Part shown: piece after piece, positions 44,124-52,553 of the stretch
Layout: each line of letters starts with the position of its first letter
How positions within the stretch are numbered: the stretch's first letter is position 1
DNA from: Lachnospiraceae bacterium MC2017
Lineage (GTDB): Bacteria > Bacillota > Clostridia > Lachnospirales > Lachnospiraceae
Direction: 5' to 3'
NCBI GenBank assembly: GCA_000701625.1
Contig: JNJK01000010.1
Coordinates: forward strand, 91,051-155,050
DNA: 64,000 nt
Translations under genes and position numbers: made by a program
Notes under the pieces: model-generated
Seen by the model: the letters and a program-made list of their open reading frames with translations, nothing else
Databases searched by the model: none
Told to the model about the DNA's origin: nothing

Positions 44124-46796
44124 TTACTTATCATTGTAGCGGATGCTGCTCGGGTCATATCCCGGTTCAGCATTTGCAGAGATAGTAACCACATCTCCAT
44201 AATGGAAAGGATGGCTACCCACTCCCTGACTCGGTATTACAGTACCACTCACCGTTACTGTAATATTATTAACGTGAGCTTTTTTAGCAATGTGAAGCTT
44301 ATATGTCTTCTGCTTCCATTTTGCCACAAGCTTTATAGCACGGTTGAACTCTTTTTCCTTACCGATCTTGTCGATCTTTCTTCCTGTATCAGAATCAAGC
44401 ATCCAACACTCAAACTCGTAGCCCGGTCTTAATATCTTATCTTTTCCTTTCGGAAGTTCTGTTTCCTGTCCATAGTAATGAACATCAGGATGTACCACAC
44501 CTTCCGCAAAATAACCGCCATCACCAAGCTCATAAGTTATAGGATAAGTTACGCTTTCAAACGGAATGACGATTTCCTTAGTATTAGCGTCAATTACATT
44601 CTCAATTACGGAATCGCCACTGTACTTGTATTCATCCTTCGGAGTTATGTTTGTTACCTTGCAGGTTGTGCCAACATATACATCTGTGAATGAATACTTG
44701 TTTGCCTCCTGAAGATCACCATCGAAGCTAACCGCAGCTGATTTTACGTAATCTTTAAGATCCTTTGCATCACCGCCGTCCAAGGATCCCTTGATCTTCA
44801 GTGAAACTTTTGTCTTTTCTTCCCACTGTGCCTTTAATGTTACTGCTGTGTTCTCATCGGTTGCAGTGCTCGTAAACTCTGCGCCATCAGCGTATTCATT
44901 ATTAGCGTCATCTTTCCAACCAATAAAGTTATATCCATTAACAGCAAATTTATTGGCATTCAGATTTTTCGGAGTTCCGGAATAAATATCCTGTGTTTCC
45001 ATCTCTCCGGTTGCTTCTTTGCCGGCAGGTGGATTAGGATTGAAAGTAATAGTTGTCTTATATGGTGTTAATTTAATTGGTTCACCTGTAAAATCTTTAC
45101 TATCTTCTTTGGGGCCAAACAAATTCTCAAAAAAACTACCAACTGCCGTAAATATCTTTCCAAAAATTGAACGACCATTCCCATCTCCATCATGGAAAGA
45201 ACTATATCCCGACGCCGATGCATCTATTGATGTCACATTACCATTCCAATTAGAAATTCTTATTGTAACAATACCAGATTCATCTGTCTCCTCTGACGTT
45301 TCCTTTGGATCCTCCCCCTTCTGCTTCTGTGTAACTTTAACTCTAGCATCCTTTATCGGTTTATTATTTTGATCTATAACCTTGAATGTAAGATTATAGA
45401 AACGTTCAAGCATATGCCCAGCATTTTCAGGATCTTCTTCGTCTACCACTACATAGATTGAGAAATGCTCTGCTTCAAAATCTACTTCATCATCACCATG
45501 CTGATCAGAATCTACTACTTCTGCAGAATCAAGGTCATCATCCACATGGTAAACCCCGATAGATTTGCCGTCCTCAAAATCCAGATAACTAAAGTTCACT
45601 TTTACTTTTCCCTTAGTTAAATCAGGCGGGATCGGCTCTCCATCATGATATACCGTGATATCAAAAGCAACAGAATCTTTTACCACTTTACCGGAAGCAG
45701 CTTCAACAGCATCCTCTACCTTATCTGCATCGCGGCCTTTGATCTTTTCTGCTGTAAAGTAAGAACCTTTAGGGAAAACCCCTGCATCTGCATGGATATG
45801 GATACGTACACCATCAACATCTATGCTCTGATCAAATTCTTCATCCTTTTCCTCTTCTTCCGTAGGCTCGGCCTCTGACGGAAGACTTTCTGTAGGATTC
45901 TCGATCGTAGGCTCTGCTTCTTCAGTAGGAGCTGCCTCTTCAGTCGGAGCTACCTCTGTAGCCTGCTCTGCCTCACCCTGATCTGCTGCAGGCTCTGTCG
46001 GCTGTGCCGGATTTACCGTTGTCGCCGGATCTGTCGGCTGTGTCGGATCCACAGTATCTGCCGGTGTTGACGGATCTGTTGTCTGACCGGGATCTGCCGG
46101 TGTTGACGGATCTGTCGGATTTACTGTTCCCGCAGGATCTGTTGTCTGACCAGGATCTGCCGGTGTTGACGGATCTGTCGGATTTACCGTTCCCGCAGGA
46201 TCTGTTGCCTCACCGGGATCTGTTGTCTGACCAGGATCTGCCGGTGTTGACGGATCTGTTGTCTGACCGGGATCTGCCGGTGTTGACGGATCTGTTGTCT
46301 GACCGGGATCTGTTGTCTGACCGGGATCTGTTGTCTGACCGGGATCTGTTGACTCACCGGGATCTGCCGGCTGATCTGAATCTGCCGGTGCTGCAGGCTC
46401 CTGTTCGCCTCCACCTGAGCCGCCGTCGCCCTGATCATTGCCATCACCGCTGCCCTGATCGCCACCATTGTCGTCATGGTCAGAGTTATCCTGTTCCCCT
46501 TCACCCTGAGAATCGCCGCCGGCATCCTCAGTGTCGCCGGAACCACCGTCGTCAACTGAACCACCGTCGTCATTTGAGTTATCAGAATCTTCAGAACCTG
46601 ATCCGGAATCCGAATCATTGTTATCATCCTCAGAGTCTGTATTCGCATCACTGTCATCACCGGACTCAGAATCAACCATGATCGATTCTTCTTCTCCAGC
46701 GTTTACCGGAACACTACAATAACTTCCGGTTATGGTAGTGAGCGTGAGAACAGCTGCAAAAAACAGACTCAGCGTCCTCAACCTCATTCTCTTCAT
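44124..46796 (-). CDS. 5' fragment of the giant adhesin (890 aa, secreted)
   Basis: N-terminal signal peptide (RLRTLSLFFAAVLTLTTITG, cleavage after about residue 33, VNA). An acidic Ser/Asp/Glu/Gly-rich region follows (about 35-140), then Thr-Asp-Pro-Gly-Gln-Thr repeats (about 140-275) and a Glu/Pro/Thr-rich stretch. Next is a beta-rich domain with IHIHADAGVFPKGSYFTAEK and HFSIYVVV that I have seen in other Lachnospiraceae surface proteins but cannot name precisely. A carboxypeptidase-regulatory/Cna-B-like domain (LTFKVIDQNNKPIKDARVKV) and two InlB B-type repeats (YNFIGWKDDA, YEFECWMLD) complete it. It stops at TAA 44126-44124 in mid-repeat, with no anchor, so if translated alone it would be released from the cell. 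Only the upstream half has a start and export signal. Confidence 0.85.
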   Translation of the reverse strand: MKRMRLRTLSLFFAAVLTLTTITGSYCSVPVNAGEEESIMVDSESGDDSDANTDSEDDNNDSDSGSGSEDSDNSNDDGGSVDDGGSGDTEDAGGDSQGEGEQDNSDHDDNGGDQGSGDGNDQGDGGSGGGEQEPAAPADSDQPADPGESTDPGQTTDPGQTTDPGQTTDPSTPADPGQTTDPSTPADPGQTTDPGEATDPAGTVNPTDPSTPADPGQTTDPAGTVNPTDPSTPADPGQTTDPSTPADTVDPTQPTDPATTVNPAQPTEPAADQGEAEQATEVAPTEEAAPTEEAEPTIENPTESLPSEAEPTEEEEKDEEFDQSIDVDGVRIHIHADAGVFPKGSYFTAEKIKGRDADKVEDAVEAASGKVVKDSVAFDITVYHDGEPIPPDLTKGKVKVNFSYLDFEDGKSIGVYHVDDDLDSAEVVDSDQHGDDEVDFEAEHFSIYVVVDEEDPENAGHMLERFYNLTFKVIDQNNKPIKDARVKVTQKQKGEDPKETSEETDESGIVTIRISNWNGNVTSIDASASGYSSFHDGDGNGRSIFGKIFTAVGSFFENLFGPKEDSKDFTGEPIKLTPYKTTITFNPNPPAGKEATGEMETQDIYSGTPKNLNANKFAVNGYNFIGWKDDANNEYADGAEFTSTATDENTAVTLKAQWEEKTKVSLKIKGSLDGGDAKDLKDYVKSAAVSFDGDLQEANKYSFTDVYVGTTCKVTNITPKDEYKYSGDSVIENVIDANTKEIVIPFESVTYPITYELGDGGYFAEGVVHPDVHYYGQETELPKGKDKILRPGYEFECWMLDSDTGRKIDKIGKEKEFNRAIKLVAKWKQKTYKLHIAKKAHVNNITVTVSGTVIPSQGVGSHPFHYGDVVTISANAEPGYDPSSIRYNDK
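46010..46385. repeat. Pro-Asp-Thr tandem repeats in adhesin stalk
   Basis: An array of 18-bp and 36-54-bp units (GATCTGTTGTCTGACCGG, GATCTGCCGGTGTTGACG and variants on the plus strand) encoding TDPGQT and STPADPGQT blocks. It produces long antisense open frames that are not genes. It resembles the wall-spanning stalk of other adhesins, and the length is likely variable among strains. Confidence 0.85.
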
Positions 46797-47289
46797 TTTT
46801 TAAACCTCCAAATTGGTGAGGCGCTACTCTCACCGGCCTGATCAGATCACTTCCGGGCCAGAAATGAACGATCTTGAATTCCCCTGTTTCCCTTCGCTTG
46901 AACCATCCCTGTTCTGTAACTTAACCTTACTGACTTCCCTGTCATTAACAAATGCAGCTCCCATCTTGCATTGTTTATCAGCGATATAAAATACATCCGA
47001 GCATAAACTCATATATTTCTCTATGTAAATTTTAACAATTCACTTGCAAAATAAAAAAGAAATGTCGCAGCAGTGACATTATTTGTCGAAAAACGCAACA
47101 CCCCTCACGCCTTTCGTATTCTGTGTACGTCTCTGGATGTATCAATAAAAATTTGTGCTCATTATACTGTATTTTGTATCAATTTAAGCATTATGCCGTC
47201 ATTCTGCACATTAAAGTTGTACCGTTATTATATTTTTACAATGCATCTCTTGTAAAAATTCCAACGACATTTCCTATAAGTTAAGAAAA
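46797..47289 (-). other. Intergenic region upstream of the giant adhesin
   Basis: This interval is about 490 nt of AT-rich DNA with no supported gene. Near the adhesin it holds two hairpins on the minus strand: GGTGAG/CTCACC (46834-46815) and a CTGGCC/GGCCGG pair (46861-46833), followed by GGAGG before the ATG. A TATAAT occurs at 47166-47161 (minus) but with a poor -35. TTGTTA-17-TATATG near 47007-47035 is another weak candidate. An AATGTC/GACATT inverted repeat lies at about 47060-47079. The leader was compared by memory with c-di-GMP-I/II and glnA-type aptamers without a match. Confidence 0.4.
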
Positions 47290-47317
47290 AAGAAGGCACG
47301 CTTCAGCTCACCTTCTT
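47290..47317 (-). terminator. rarA terminator
   Basis: AAGAAGG and CCTTCTT pair over 7 bp with a 14-nt loop and are followed by TTTTTCTTAAC on the minus strand, about 25 nt past the rarA stop codon. Confidence 0.75.
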
Positions 47318-47339
47318 CTTTCTTATTATATATGTATAT

Positions 47340-48716
47340 TTAACTATCTTTCTTTTCGGCATTTTCTTCAGGATCCATATCCACACAGTTTTTCAGTGCT
47401 CTCATGTGATCTCTGATCTTTTTCTCATATCCCATTCCGGAAACATGATAAAACTCACGCCCATCCAGCTCATACGGCATGTATTGCTGCTTTACGTAAT
47501 GATTTTTGAAATCATGTGCATACTGATATCCTACTCCATGTCCAAGCTTATCAGCGCTCTTATAATGAGCGTCCTGCAGATGTGTAGGTATAGTCACGCT
47601 TCTCGTCTCCTTCACTGCTCTCATTGCCTCAAATATTGCTTCACAGGAAGCATTGCTTTTGGGAGCAGTCGCAACATAAGTCACTGCCTGAGCCAAAATG
47701 ATCTGTGCTTCCGGCATACCGACTCTTTCAACTGCCTGTGCAGCCGATACAGCCACCTGAAGCGCCTGAGGATCTGCGTTTCCCACATCCTCTGAGGCAC
47801 AGATCATTATGCGGCGGGCAATAAACTTTATATCTTCTCCGGCATTAATCATCTTTGCCAGGTAAAACACTGCTGCGTCAGGATCTGATCCCCGCATGCT
47901 TTTTATAAATGCAGAAACAGTATCGTAATGATTATCGCCGTCTTTATCATATCTGACCACACGCTTTTGGATACATTCACTCGCTACGTCCAACGAAATA
48001 TGTATCTTTCCATCATCAGATTTTCCGGTAGTCATGACTGCAAGTTCTATCGCATTAAGCGCAGATCTTGCATCGCCATCTGACTGATCCGCAAGGAATT
48101 CCAATGCATCATCATCAATCTCTGCACCGTATGCTCCGAGCCCCTTATCAGTATCCGTAATAGCTCTTCTTATCAGAGTACGGATATTTTCCATATTAAG
48201 CGGCTTTAATTCAAAGATAATGGATCTTGATAAAAGCGCTCCATTTACCTCAAAGTACGGATTTTCTGTGGTGGCACCGATCAGTATCACTGTCCCATCT
48301 TCAACAAAGGGCAGCAGATAGTCCTGCTGTCCCTTATTAAATCGATGTATCTCATCTATGAAAAGGATCGTCTTCTTTCCATACATTCCCTGGTTGTTTT
48401 TCGCCTCAGCCGTGACACTTTCCATGTCCTTTTTTCCGGCAACCGTCGCATTTAACTGCACAAATTCCGCCTTTGTGGTATTGGCTATCACTTTTGCGAT
48501 GGTTGTTTTTCCGGTTCCCGGAGGGCCGTACAGTATCAATGAAGAAAGTTTATCTGCCTTTATTGCGCGATACAGCATCTTGTCTTTTCCGACAATATGC
48601 TCCTGTCCTACCACTTCATCAAGACTCGCAGGTCTCATTCGTGCTGCAAGAGGCGACTCTTTTTTCATATTGTTCTGACGCATGTAATCAAAAAGATCCA
48701 TTTTATCTTCCGCCAA
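47340..48716 (-). CDS. rarA: Replication-associated recombination protein RarA (MgsA)
   Basis: A 458-residue AAA+ ATPase that acts at stalled replication forks with SSB and RecA. Visible: RMRPASLDEVVGQEHIVG at the N-terminus, Walker A LYGPPGTGKTTIAKV, the Walker B ILFIDEIHRFNKGQQD, sensor GATTENPYFEVN, and the C-terminal tetramerisation part (MRGSDPDAAVFYLAKMI, RRIMICASEDVGNADP). Full length for the family. Its start overlaps the end of the 78-residue gene by 14 nt. Confidence 0.95.
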   Translation of the reverse strand: MAEDKMDLFDYMRQNNMKKESPLAARMRPASLDEVVGQEHIVGKDKMLYRAIKADKLSSLILYGPPGTGKTTIAKVIANTTKAEFVQLNATVAGKKDMESVTAEAKNNQGMYGKKTILFIDEIHRFNKGQQDYLLPFVEDGTVILIGATTENPYFEVNGALLSRSIIFELKPLNMENIRTLIRRAITDTDKGLGAYGAEIDDDALEFLADQSDGDARSALNAIELAVMTTGKSDDGKIHISLDVASECIQKRVVRYDKDGDNHYDTVSAFIKSMRGSDPDAAVFYLAKMINAGEDIKFIARRIMICASEDVGNADPQALQVAVSAAQAVERVGMPEAQIILAQAVTYVATAPKSNASCEAIFEAMRAVKETRSVTIPTHLQDAHYKSADKLGHGVGYQYAHDFKNHYVKQQYMPYELDGREFYHVSGMGYEKKIRDHMRALKNCVDMDPEENAEKKDS

Positions 48717-48939
48717 GTTTTCCTAAAGTCTGCAGAAGCTCAACATCTTCTGCAGCAACCTTTATATTTGATCTTTTGGTAGCGCCGTCAGGAGTAGTTA
48801 CGGTAAATTCGATAACCGTTCCTTCCTTTAAGGCTGTTTCTTTTACATCGCTTAAAAATTTCGGGAACATAGGGTGGCGCTTTGCAAACGCATCGATCTT
48901 TCCCTTAATTGCCAGCATTTCCATCATATTCGGTGCCAT
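48703..48939 (-). CDS. Conserved hypothetical protein (78 aa)
   Basis: A small basic/acidic protein with no membrane segment: MAPNMMEMLAIKGKIDAFAK then HPMFPKFLSDVKE and a beta strand (GTVIEFTVTTPDGA), ending ELLQTLGKLGGR. The gene overlaps rarA by 14 nt, which argues that it is translated. I do not recognise the family, and no catalytic motif is visible. Confidence 0.6.
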   Translation of the reverse strand: MAPNMMEMLAIKGKIDAFAKRHPMFPKFLSDVKETALKEGTVIEFTVTTPDGATKRSNIKVAAEDVELLQTLGKLGGR

Positions 48940-48961
48940 TCTGTACCTCTTTCTAAATACT

Positions 48962-49132
48962 TCACCTGAACTGATTCATTTCAGGATCATAGTGATAATC
49001 AATTTTTGCCAGTTTTTCTTTCAGCTCTTCCTGATCTACATCGTTAGCCTTGCAATAGCGTTCCAATGTAGGGAAACGATCTCTAAGCTGGGTATTTATC
49101 ATGCTCATCAGCATTACCGGATCTTCAGGCAT
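48962..49132 (-). CDS. DUF4250 family protein (56 aa)
   Basis: A short ORF below usual cut-offs: MPEDPVMLMSMINTQLRDR at the start, RYCKANDVDQEELKEKL in the middle and IDYHYDPEMNQFR at the end. This is the DUF4250 pattern (xPxDPVMLLSxxNTKLRD ... IDYxYDxxxNQF) known from Lachnospiraceae and other Clostridia. The ATG at 49132 has AAAGGAAG upstream. It lies between the malic enzyme gene and the 78-residue gene on the same strand. Function unknown. Confidence 0.78.
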   Translation of the reverse strand: MPEDPVMLMSMINTQLRDRFPTLERYCKANDVDQEELKEKLAKIDYHYDPEMNQFR

Positions 49133-49176
49133 TTGTTACTTCCTTTCAATCTTAAAACTAAAAACTTAAAAACGAT

Positions 49177-50331
49177 TTATACCAGAGCCTTAACTGCTTC
49201 CGCAACAGCCTCTGCAACTCCGGGAGCAAATGCTTCCGGTATGATAAAGTCTTCATTTAATTTATCTGCCGGAACAAGTGATGCAAGTTTTTCTGCAATA
49301 GCAAGCTTCATCTCCTCTGTTATCTGCGGTGCACGGGACTCAAGCGCGCCCTTGAAGATACCGGGGAACGCGATCACATTGTTGATCTGGTTCGGGAAAT
49401 CAGAACGGCCTGTTCCAACAACTCTTGCTCCTGCCTCTTTTGCTTCGTCCGGCATGATCTCAGGCACAGGATTTGCCATAGCAAAGATGATCGCATCTTT
49501 ATTCATTGATCTGACCATTTCCTGTGTAACACTCTTAGGCGCTGAAACACCTACAAATATATCAGCGCCGACAAGTGCATCTCCGAGAGAACCGGATTTA
49601 TTCTCAAGATTTGTCACTTCGAGCATTTCTTTCTTGATCCAGTTAAGTTTACTCTGATCACGGTCTTTACTTATGATTCCGCTTCTATCGCAAAGGATCA
49701 GATTCTTAAATCCGTAACGAAGTAAGAGCTTACTGATTGCTATTCCCGCTGCTCCTGCTCCATTTACAACGATCTTACATTCTTCTTTCTTCTTTCCGGT
49801 GATCTTCAGAGCGTTTATGATAGCCGCCAATACTACGATCGCTGTTCCGTGCTGATCATCGTGAAATACCGGTATATCAAGTTCTTTCTTAAGTCTTTCC
49901 TCTATTTCAAAACATCTGGGAGCAGAGATATCTTCCAGATTAATTCCGCCAAATCCTGGAGCGATCCATTTCACAGCCTTGATGATCTCTTCTGTATCCT
50001 GTGTATCCAGGCAGATTGGAACAGCGTTTACACCGCCAAATTCCTTAAAAAGAACAGCTTTTCCTTCCATAACAGGCATAGCTGCCTTTGCACCTATATT
50101 TCCAAGTCCCAGAACAGCACTTCCGTCAGAAACTACCGCAACAGTATTTGCCTTAATGGTATATTTGTAAGCTGCTGAAGGATCCTCCGCAATTACCTTA
50201 CAGGGTTCTGCTACGCCCGGTGTATATGCAAGAGCAAGGTCTTCTCTGGTATCTACATGTGCCTTAGCCACTGTATCCAGTTTTCCCTGCCATTCCTCAT
50301 GAAGCTTCAGTGCCTTTTCTGCGTTAGTCAT
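49177..50331 (-). CDS. NAD(P)-dependent malic enzyme
   Basis: Oxidatively decarboxylates malate to pyruvate, giving reducing power. 384 residues from the ATG at 50331 (MTNAEKALKLHEEW) with AAAGGA about 9 nt upstream; an ATG seven codons earlier is less likely. Motifs: DLALAYTPGVAEPCK (catalytic Tyr), SDGSAVLGLGNIG, MEGKAVLFKEFGGVNAVPICLDT (catalytic Lys), FHDDQHGTAIV, and the nucleotide loop VVNGAGAAGIAISKL. The short form without a phosphotransacetylase-like extension fits the bacterial type. Cofactor choice cannot be read reliably. It has its own promoter with a 5'-end inverted repeat. Confidence 0.95.
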   Translation of the reverse strand: MTNAEKALKLHEEWQGKLDTVAKAHVDTREDLALAYTPGVAEPCKVIAEDPSAAYKYTIKANTVAVVSDGSAVLGLGNIGAKAAMPVMEGKAVLFKEFGGVNAVPICLDTQDTEEIIKAVKWIAPGFGGINLEDISAPRCFEIEERLKKELDIPVFHDDQHGTAIVVLAAIINALKITGKKKEECKIVVNGAGAAGIAISKLLLRYGFKNLILCDRSGIISKDRDQSKLNWIKKEMLEVTNLENKSGSLGDALVGADIFVGVSAPKSVTQEMVRSMNKDAIIFAMANPVPEIMPDEAKEAGARVVGTGRSDFPNQINNVIAFPGIFKGALESRAPQITEEMKLAIAEKLASLVPADKLNEDFIIPEAFAPGVAEAVAEAVKALV

Positions 50332-50389
50332 TTCTGCTGTCCTTTCCCACATGGTTAACTATCGTAATACAGATATTTACTGTTTCTCC

Positions 50390-50418
50390 GGTCACAAAAC
50401 AGTCAAAACCGCGTGACC
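50390..50418 (-). promoter_or_regulatory. Inverted repeat at the malic enzyme transcript 5' end
   Basis: GGTCAC (50418-50413 on the minus strand) and GTGACC (50395-50390) form a perfect 6-bp stem with a 17-nt loop, beginning about 1 nt after the predicted start site. It may be an operator or a 5' protective hairpin. Confidence 0.45.
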
Positions 50419-50425
50419 ATTCCCT

Positions 50426-50454
50426 ATTGTAAGTTGCATTTCTGTTTCTTTCAA
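50426..50454 (-). promoter_or_regulatory. Malic enzyme promoter
   Basis: -35 TTGAAA (50454-50449), 17-bp spacer, -10 TACAAT (50431-50426) on the minus strand. Confidence 0.7.
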
Positions 50455-50518
50455 GGATTCTTTTATAAGGTTATAAAGTTTTTAGTATTCGAATATATCT
50501 TTATTGATGATTTCAAAT

Positions 50519-50524
50519 TATAAT
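50519..50524 (+). promoter_or_regulatory. Candidate -10 box for hflX
   Basis: TATAAT on the plus strand 69 nt before the hflX ATG. The -35 region (TATCTT at 17-bp spacing) is poor, so the call is tentative. Confidence 0.4.
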
Positions 50525-50592
50525 GGATTGATGTGCTACAAACGGAACCTGCAAGGTTTCAGTCTTTTTAAAATTAAGGAATCAGTTTACAA

Positions 50593-51963
50593 ATGACAAA
50601 TATAAACGAAGAATTATCCCAAACAGCAGTACTCGTAGGTCTTGATCTGCCTGATGGCACAAATTTTGAGAAATCAATACGTGAAATGAAAGATCTGGCA
50701 GAGGCCGTCGGCATAAAAGTTGTCATGACTGCGACCCAGTCACTTCCTGTACAAAATACAGCTACCTATATAGGAAGCGGAAAAGTCGAAGAAATCCGTG
50801 CTCTTGTAGATGAGCTTTCTCCGAATCTTGTTCTCTTCGACAATTCCCTTTCACCGATCCAATTAAGAAATCTCAGCAAAGAACTGGATTGCGAGATTCT
50901 TGACCGAACACAGCTCATTCTCCGTATTTTTTCAGTAAGAGCACGTACGAGGGAAGCAAAACTTCAGGTCGAAAGTGCTGAATTGGCATATTTCCTTCCC
51001 CGTCTCGTTGGTCTCAGAACAAAACTCGGACGTCAGGGCGGTACCAGCGGTTCTATGAGTAACAAGGGACAGGGCGAGACACAGATAGAACTTGACCGCC
51101 GACATATCGAGCACAGGATGGCTCAGCTCAGACGCGAACTTTCTACCGTTGAGCAGGAGCGCGCTACCCAGAGAAAGCGCCGTGCGGCTTCCGGTATCCC
51201 TAAAATTGCACTTGTTGGATACACGAATGCCGGAAAATCTACTATCATGAACGCCATGCTTTCTAAATACAGTACAGACGTGATGGATGAAAAATCCGTA
51301 TTCGAAAAGGATATGCTCTTCGCAACTCTGGATACTTCTGTAAGAAAGATCGATCCGGGTCAGGGAAGAAAGGCATTTCTACTGTCTGATACAGTCGGAT
51401 TTATTAGCAATCTCCCAACAACTCTTATAAAGGCTTTTCGCTCTACTCTTGAAGAGGTAAAGTATGCTGATATGCTATTACTTGTATCAGATCTTTCTGA
51501 TCCCGAGTACAGAGAAAACCTTAGAGTTACCGAAGAGACTCTTTTTGAGATCGGTGCAGGAGATATTCCTCGTATATATGTTTACAATAAGGCTGATCTT
51601 GCTTCCGATCCGGATATTAATGTTATGCACGATCCGACAAGGGAAGAATCCTCCAGGGAAAACATATACACACCTGATCCAAAGAATCGAAAAGAGCTTC
51701 ATTCTTCTGATTCAAGACGTATCACTATTTCCGCAAAGAAAAAAGCTGATATAGAACGCCTCGTTGACGAGATCGAAGATGCTGTTAACTCAGGCCGCGT
51801 TGAATGTGACATGCTGATCCCCTACGCTGATGGACGCGTACTGGATGCACTTAAGAAAAACTCCAGCCTCACGATCGAGGGATATGATGAGAAGGGCACA
51901 AAAATTCATGTATTTTGCACCAAGGCTGATTTTAACCGTTATAACGAGTATGTTGTTATGTAA
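50593..51963 (+). CDS. hflX: GTPase HflX
   Basis: A 456-residue translational GTPase-family protein that splits stalled or idle 70S ribosomes, often under stress. N-terminal HflX domain (LVGLDLPDGTNFEKSI, TATYIGSGKVEEI), the glycine-rich linker LGRQGGTSGSMSNKGQGETQ, a coiled region (RRELSTVEQERATQRKRR), then the G domain: G1 GYTNAGKSTIMNAML, G3 LSDTVGFISNLP, G4 NKAD. A charged insert near the G domain end (SSRENIYTPDPKNRKELHS) is longer than in E. coli. Plus-strand gene, opposite in direction to its neighbours, with its own terminator. Confidence 0.95.
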   Translation: MTNINEELSQTAVLVGLDLPDGTNFEKSIREMKDLAEAVGIKVVMTATQSLPVQNTATYIGSGKVEEIRALVDELSPNLVLFDNSLSPIQLRNLSKELDCEILDRTQLILRIFSVRARTREAKLQVESAELAYFLPRLVGLRTKLGRQGGTSGSMSNKGQGETQIELDRRHIEHRMAQLRRELSTVEQERATQRKRRAASGIPKIALVGYTNAGKSTIMNAMLSKYSTDVMDEKSVFEKDMLFATLDTSVRKIDPGQGRKAFLLSDTVGFISNLPTTLIKAFRSTLEEVKYADMLLLVSDLSDPEYRENLRVTEETLFEIGAGDIPRIYVYNKADLASDPDINVMHDPTREESSRENIYTPDPKNRKELHSSDSRRITISAKKKADIERLVDEIEDAVNSGRVECDMLIPYADGRVLDALKKNSSLTIEGYDEKGTKIHVFCTKADFNRYNEYVVM

Positions 51964-51986
51964 TTTCTGATTTATGTCAGAGCCAC

Positions 51987-52003
51987 AGCTATATTTTATA
52001 GCT
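51987..52003 (+). terminator. hflX terminator
   Basis: AGCTATA and TATAGCT pair over 7 bp with a TTT loop, followed by TTTATTTTG. It lies 24 nt past the hflX stop codon. Confidence 0.7.
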
Positions 52004-52121
52004 TTTATTTTGCATTGTGCTCTTTAGAATAGCATATTGCATGCTTTCATTCCTTATACTTTTATTAGCTTTTTGCTATTATTTGTAACAATTAACATCA
52101 TTTTTGCAAGGAATGTTTTAC

Positions 52122-52553
52122 ATGCATAAAACCAAAATATCTCAAAAGCTATTTGATCTACGCAAAGATGCAAATTATACCCAGCAGTTTGTAGCTGACT
52201 ATCTAGGGATTGTCCGTCAGACCTATTCACATTACGAAACTGACAGGCTAACCCCTAACCTGGAAGTGTTGTGCAGTCTTGCCGAGCTTTATCATATTTC
52301 GCCGGAAATACTGCTCAACCTTGTCATCCCTTCTGATATTTTAAGATCAGAAAACACTTCTGAATCTTCAGAAGAGCTTGATTCATATCTCAATTTCAGC
52401 AGTAGCCTTTCTAATCGCGTCAAGTATCAGGGCTGTTCTGTTATTGAGAAGAAGTTGCTGTACTACTTTTCAATGCTTAACAGTCTTGATCAAAACCGTT
52501 TGATCCATATTGCAAAAATTTTGTCGGACGAAAAACTAACACAAAAGCCGTGA
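52122..52553 (+). CDS. XRE-family transcriptional regulator
   Basis: 143 residues from the ATG at 52122 (MHKTKISQKLFDLRK) with AAGGAA 9 nt upstream. An N-terminal HTH_3 domain (residues about 6-62) has TQQFVADYLGIVRQTYSHYE as the helix-turn-helix and LTPNLEVLCSLAELYHISPE behind it, the Cro/CI pattern. The C-terminal half is helical (KKLLYYFSMLNSLDQNRLIHIAKIL) and may dimerise or sense a signal. No target operon is obvious beside it; it is convergent with a small exporter gene. The stop codon lies inside a strong terminator. Confidence 0.85.
   Translation: MHKTKISQKLFDLRKDANYTQQFVADYLGIVRQTYSHYETDRLTPNLEVLCSLAELYHISPEILLNLVIPSDILRSENTSESSEELDSYLNFSSSLSNRVKYQGCSVIEKKLLYYFSMLNSLDQNRLIHIAKILSDEKLTQKP

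Larger units (their letters stand above)
37602..46796 (-). pseudogene. Giant multi-repeat surface adhesin, one reading frame broken by an in-frame TAA
   Basis: From the ATG at 46796 to the stop at 37602 there are 3065 codons in one frame with a single internal stop, TAA at 44126-44124 (codon 891). The 61 codons between that stop and the first possible start of the 3' part translate to coherent repeat sequence (IGEFTFSDKDLKVDITIQK onward). The stop falls inside a beta-type repeat unit that is also present just downstream. I see no frameshift. The 3' part has no signal peptide and no plausible ribosome site. So the gene is either a recent nonsense mutant, a sequencing error, or is read through at TAA. 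The intact product would carry a signal peptide, acidic and Pro-Thr-Asp repeats, InlB B-type repeats, five copies of an unnamed module, MBG-type domains, a Gly-Asn-Asp linker and a C-terminal membrane helix. It has no LPxTG sorting signal. Confidence 0.75.

Noticed and set aside
43924..44126. Frameshift between the adhesin halves
   Set aside because: Both halves and the 61 codons between them are in one frame; only a nonsense codon separates them.
46004..46681. Plus-strand and second-frame ORFs in the adhesin stalk (up to 225 codons)
   Set aside because: They are created by tandem repeats; the antisense and alternate frames stay open because the repeat is periodic. There is no start context.
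46797..46960. Glutamine (glnA) or c-di-GMP aptamer upstream of the adhesin
   Set aside because: A CGTTCAT...CGGAAGT string resembles part of glnA RNA, but the closing strand AGGAACGC is missing and the pairing fails. The GEMM core is absent.
48473..49657. Long plus-strand ORF (394 codons)
   Set aside because: It runs antisense across rarA, two small genes and the malic enzyme, with low-complexity Ser/Phe/Ile composition and no ribosome site. It is a shadow of minus-strand coding.
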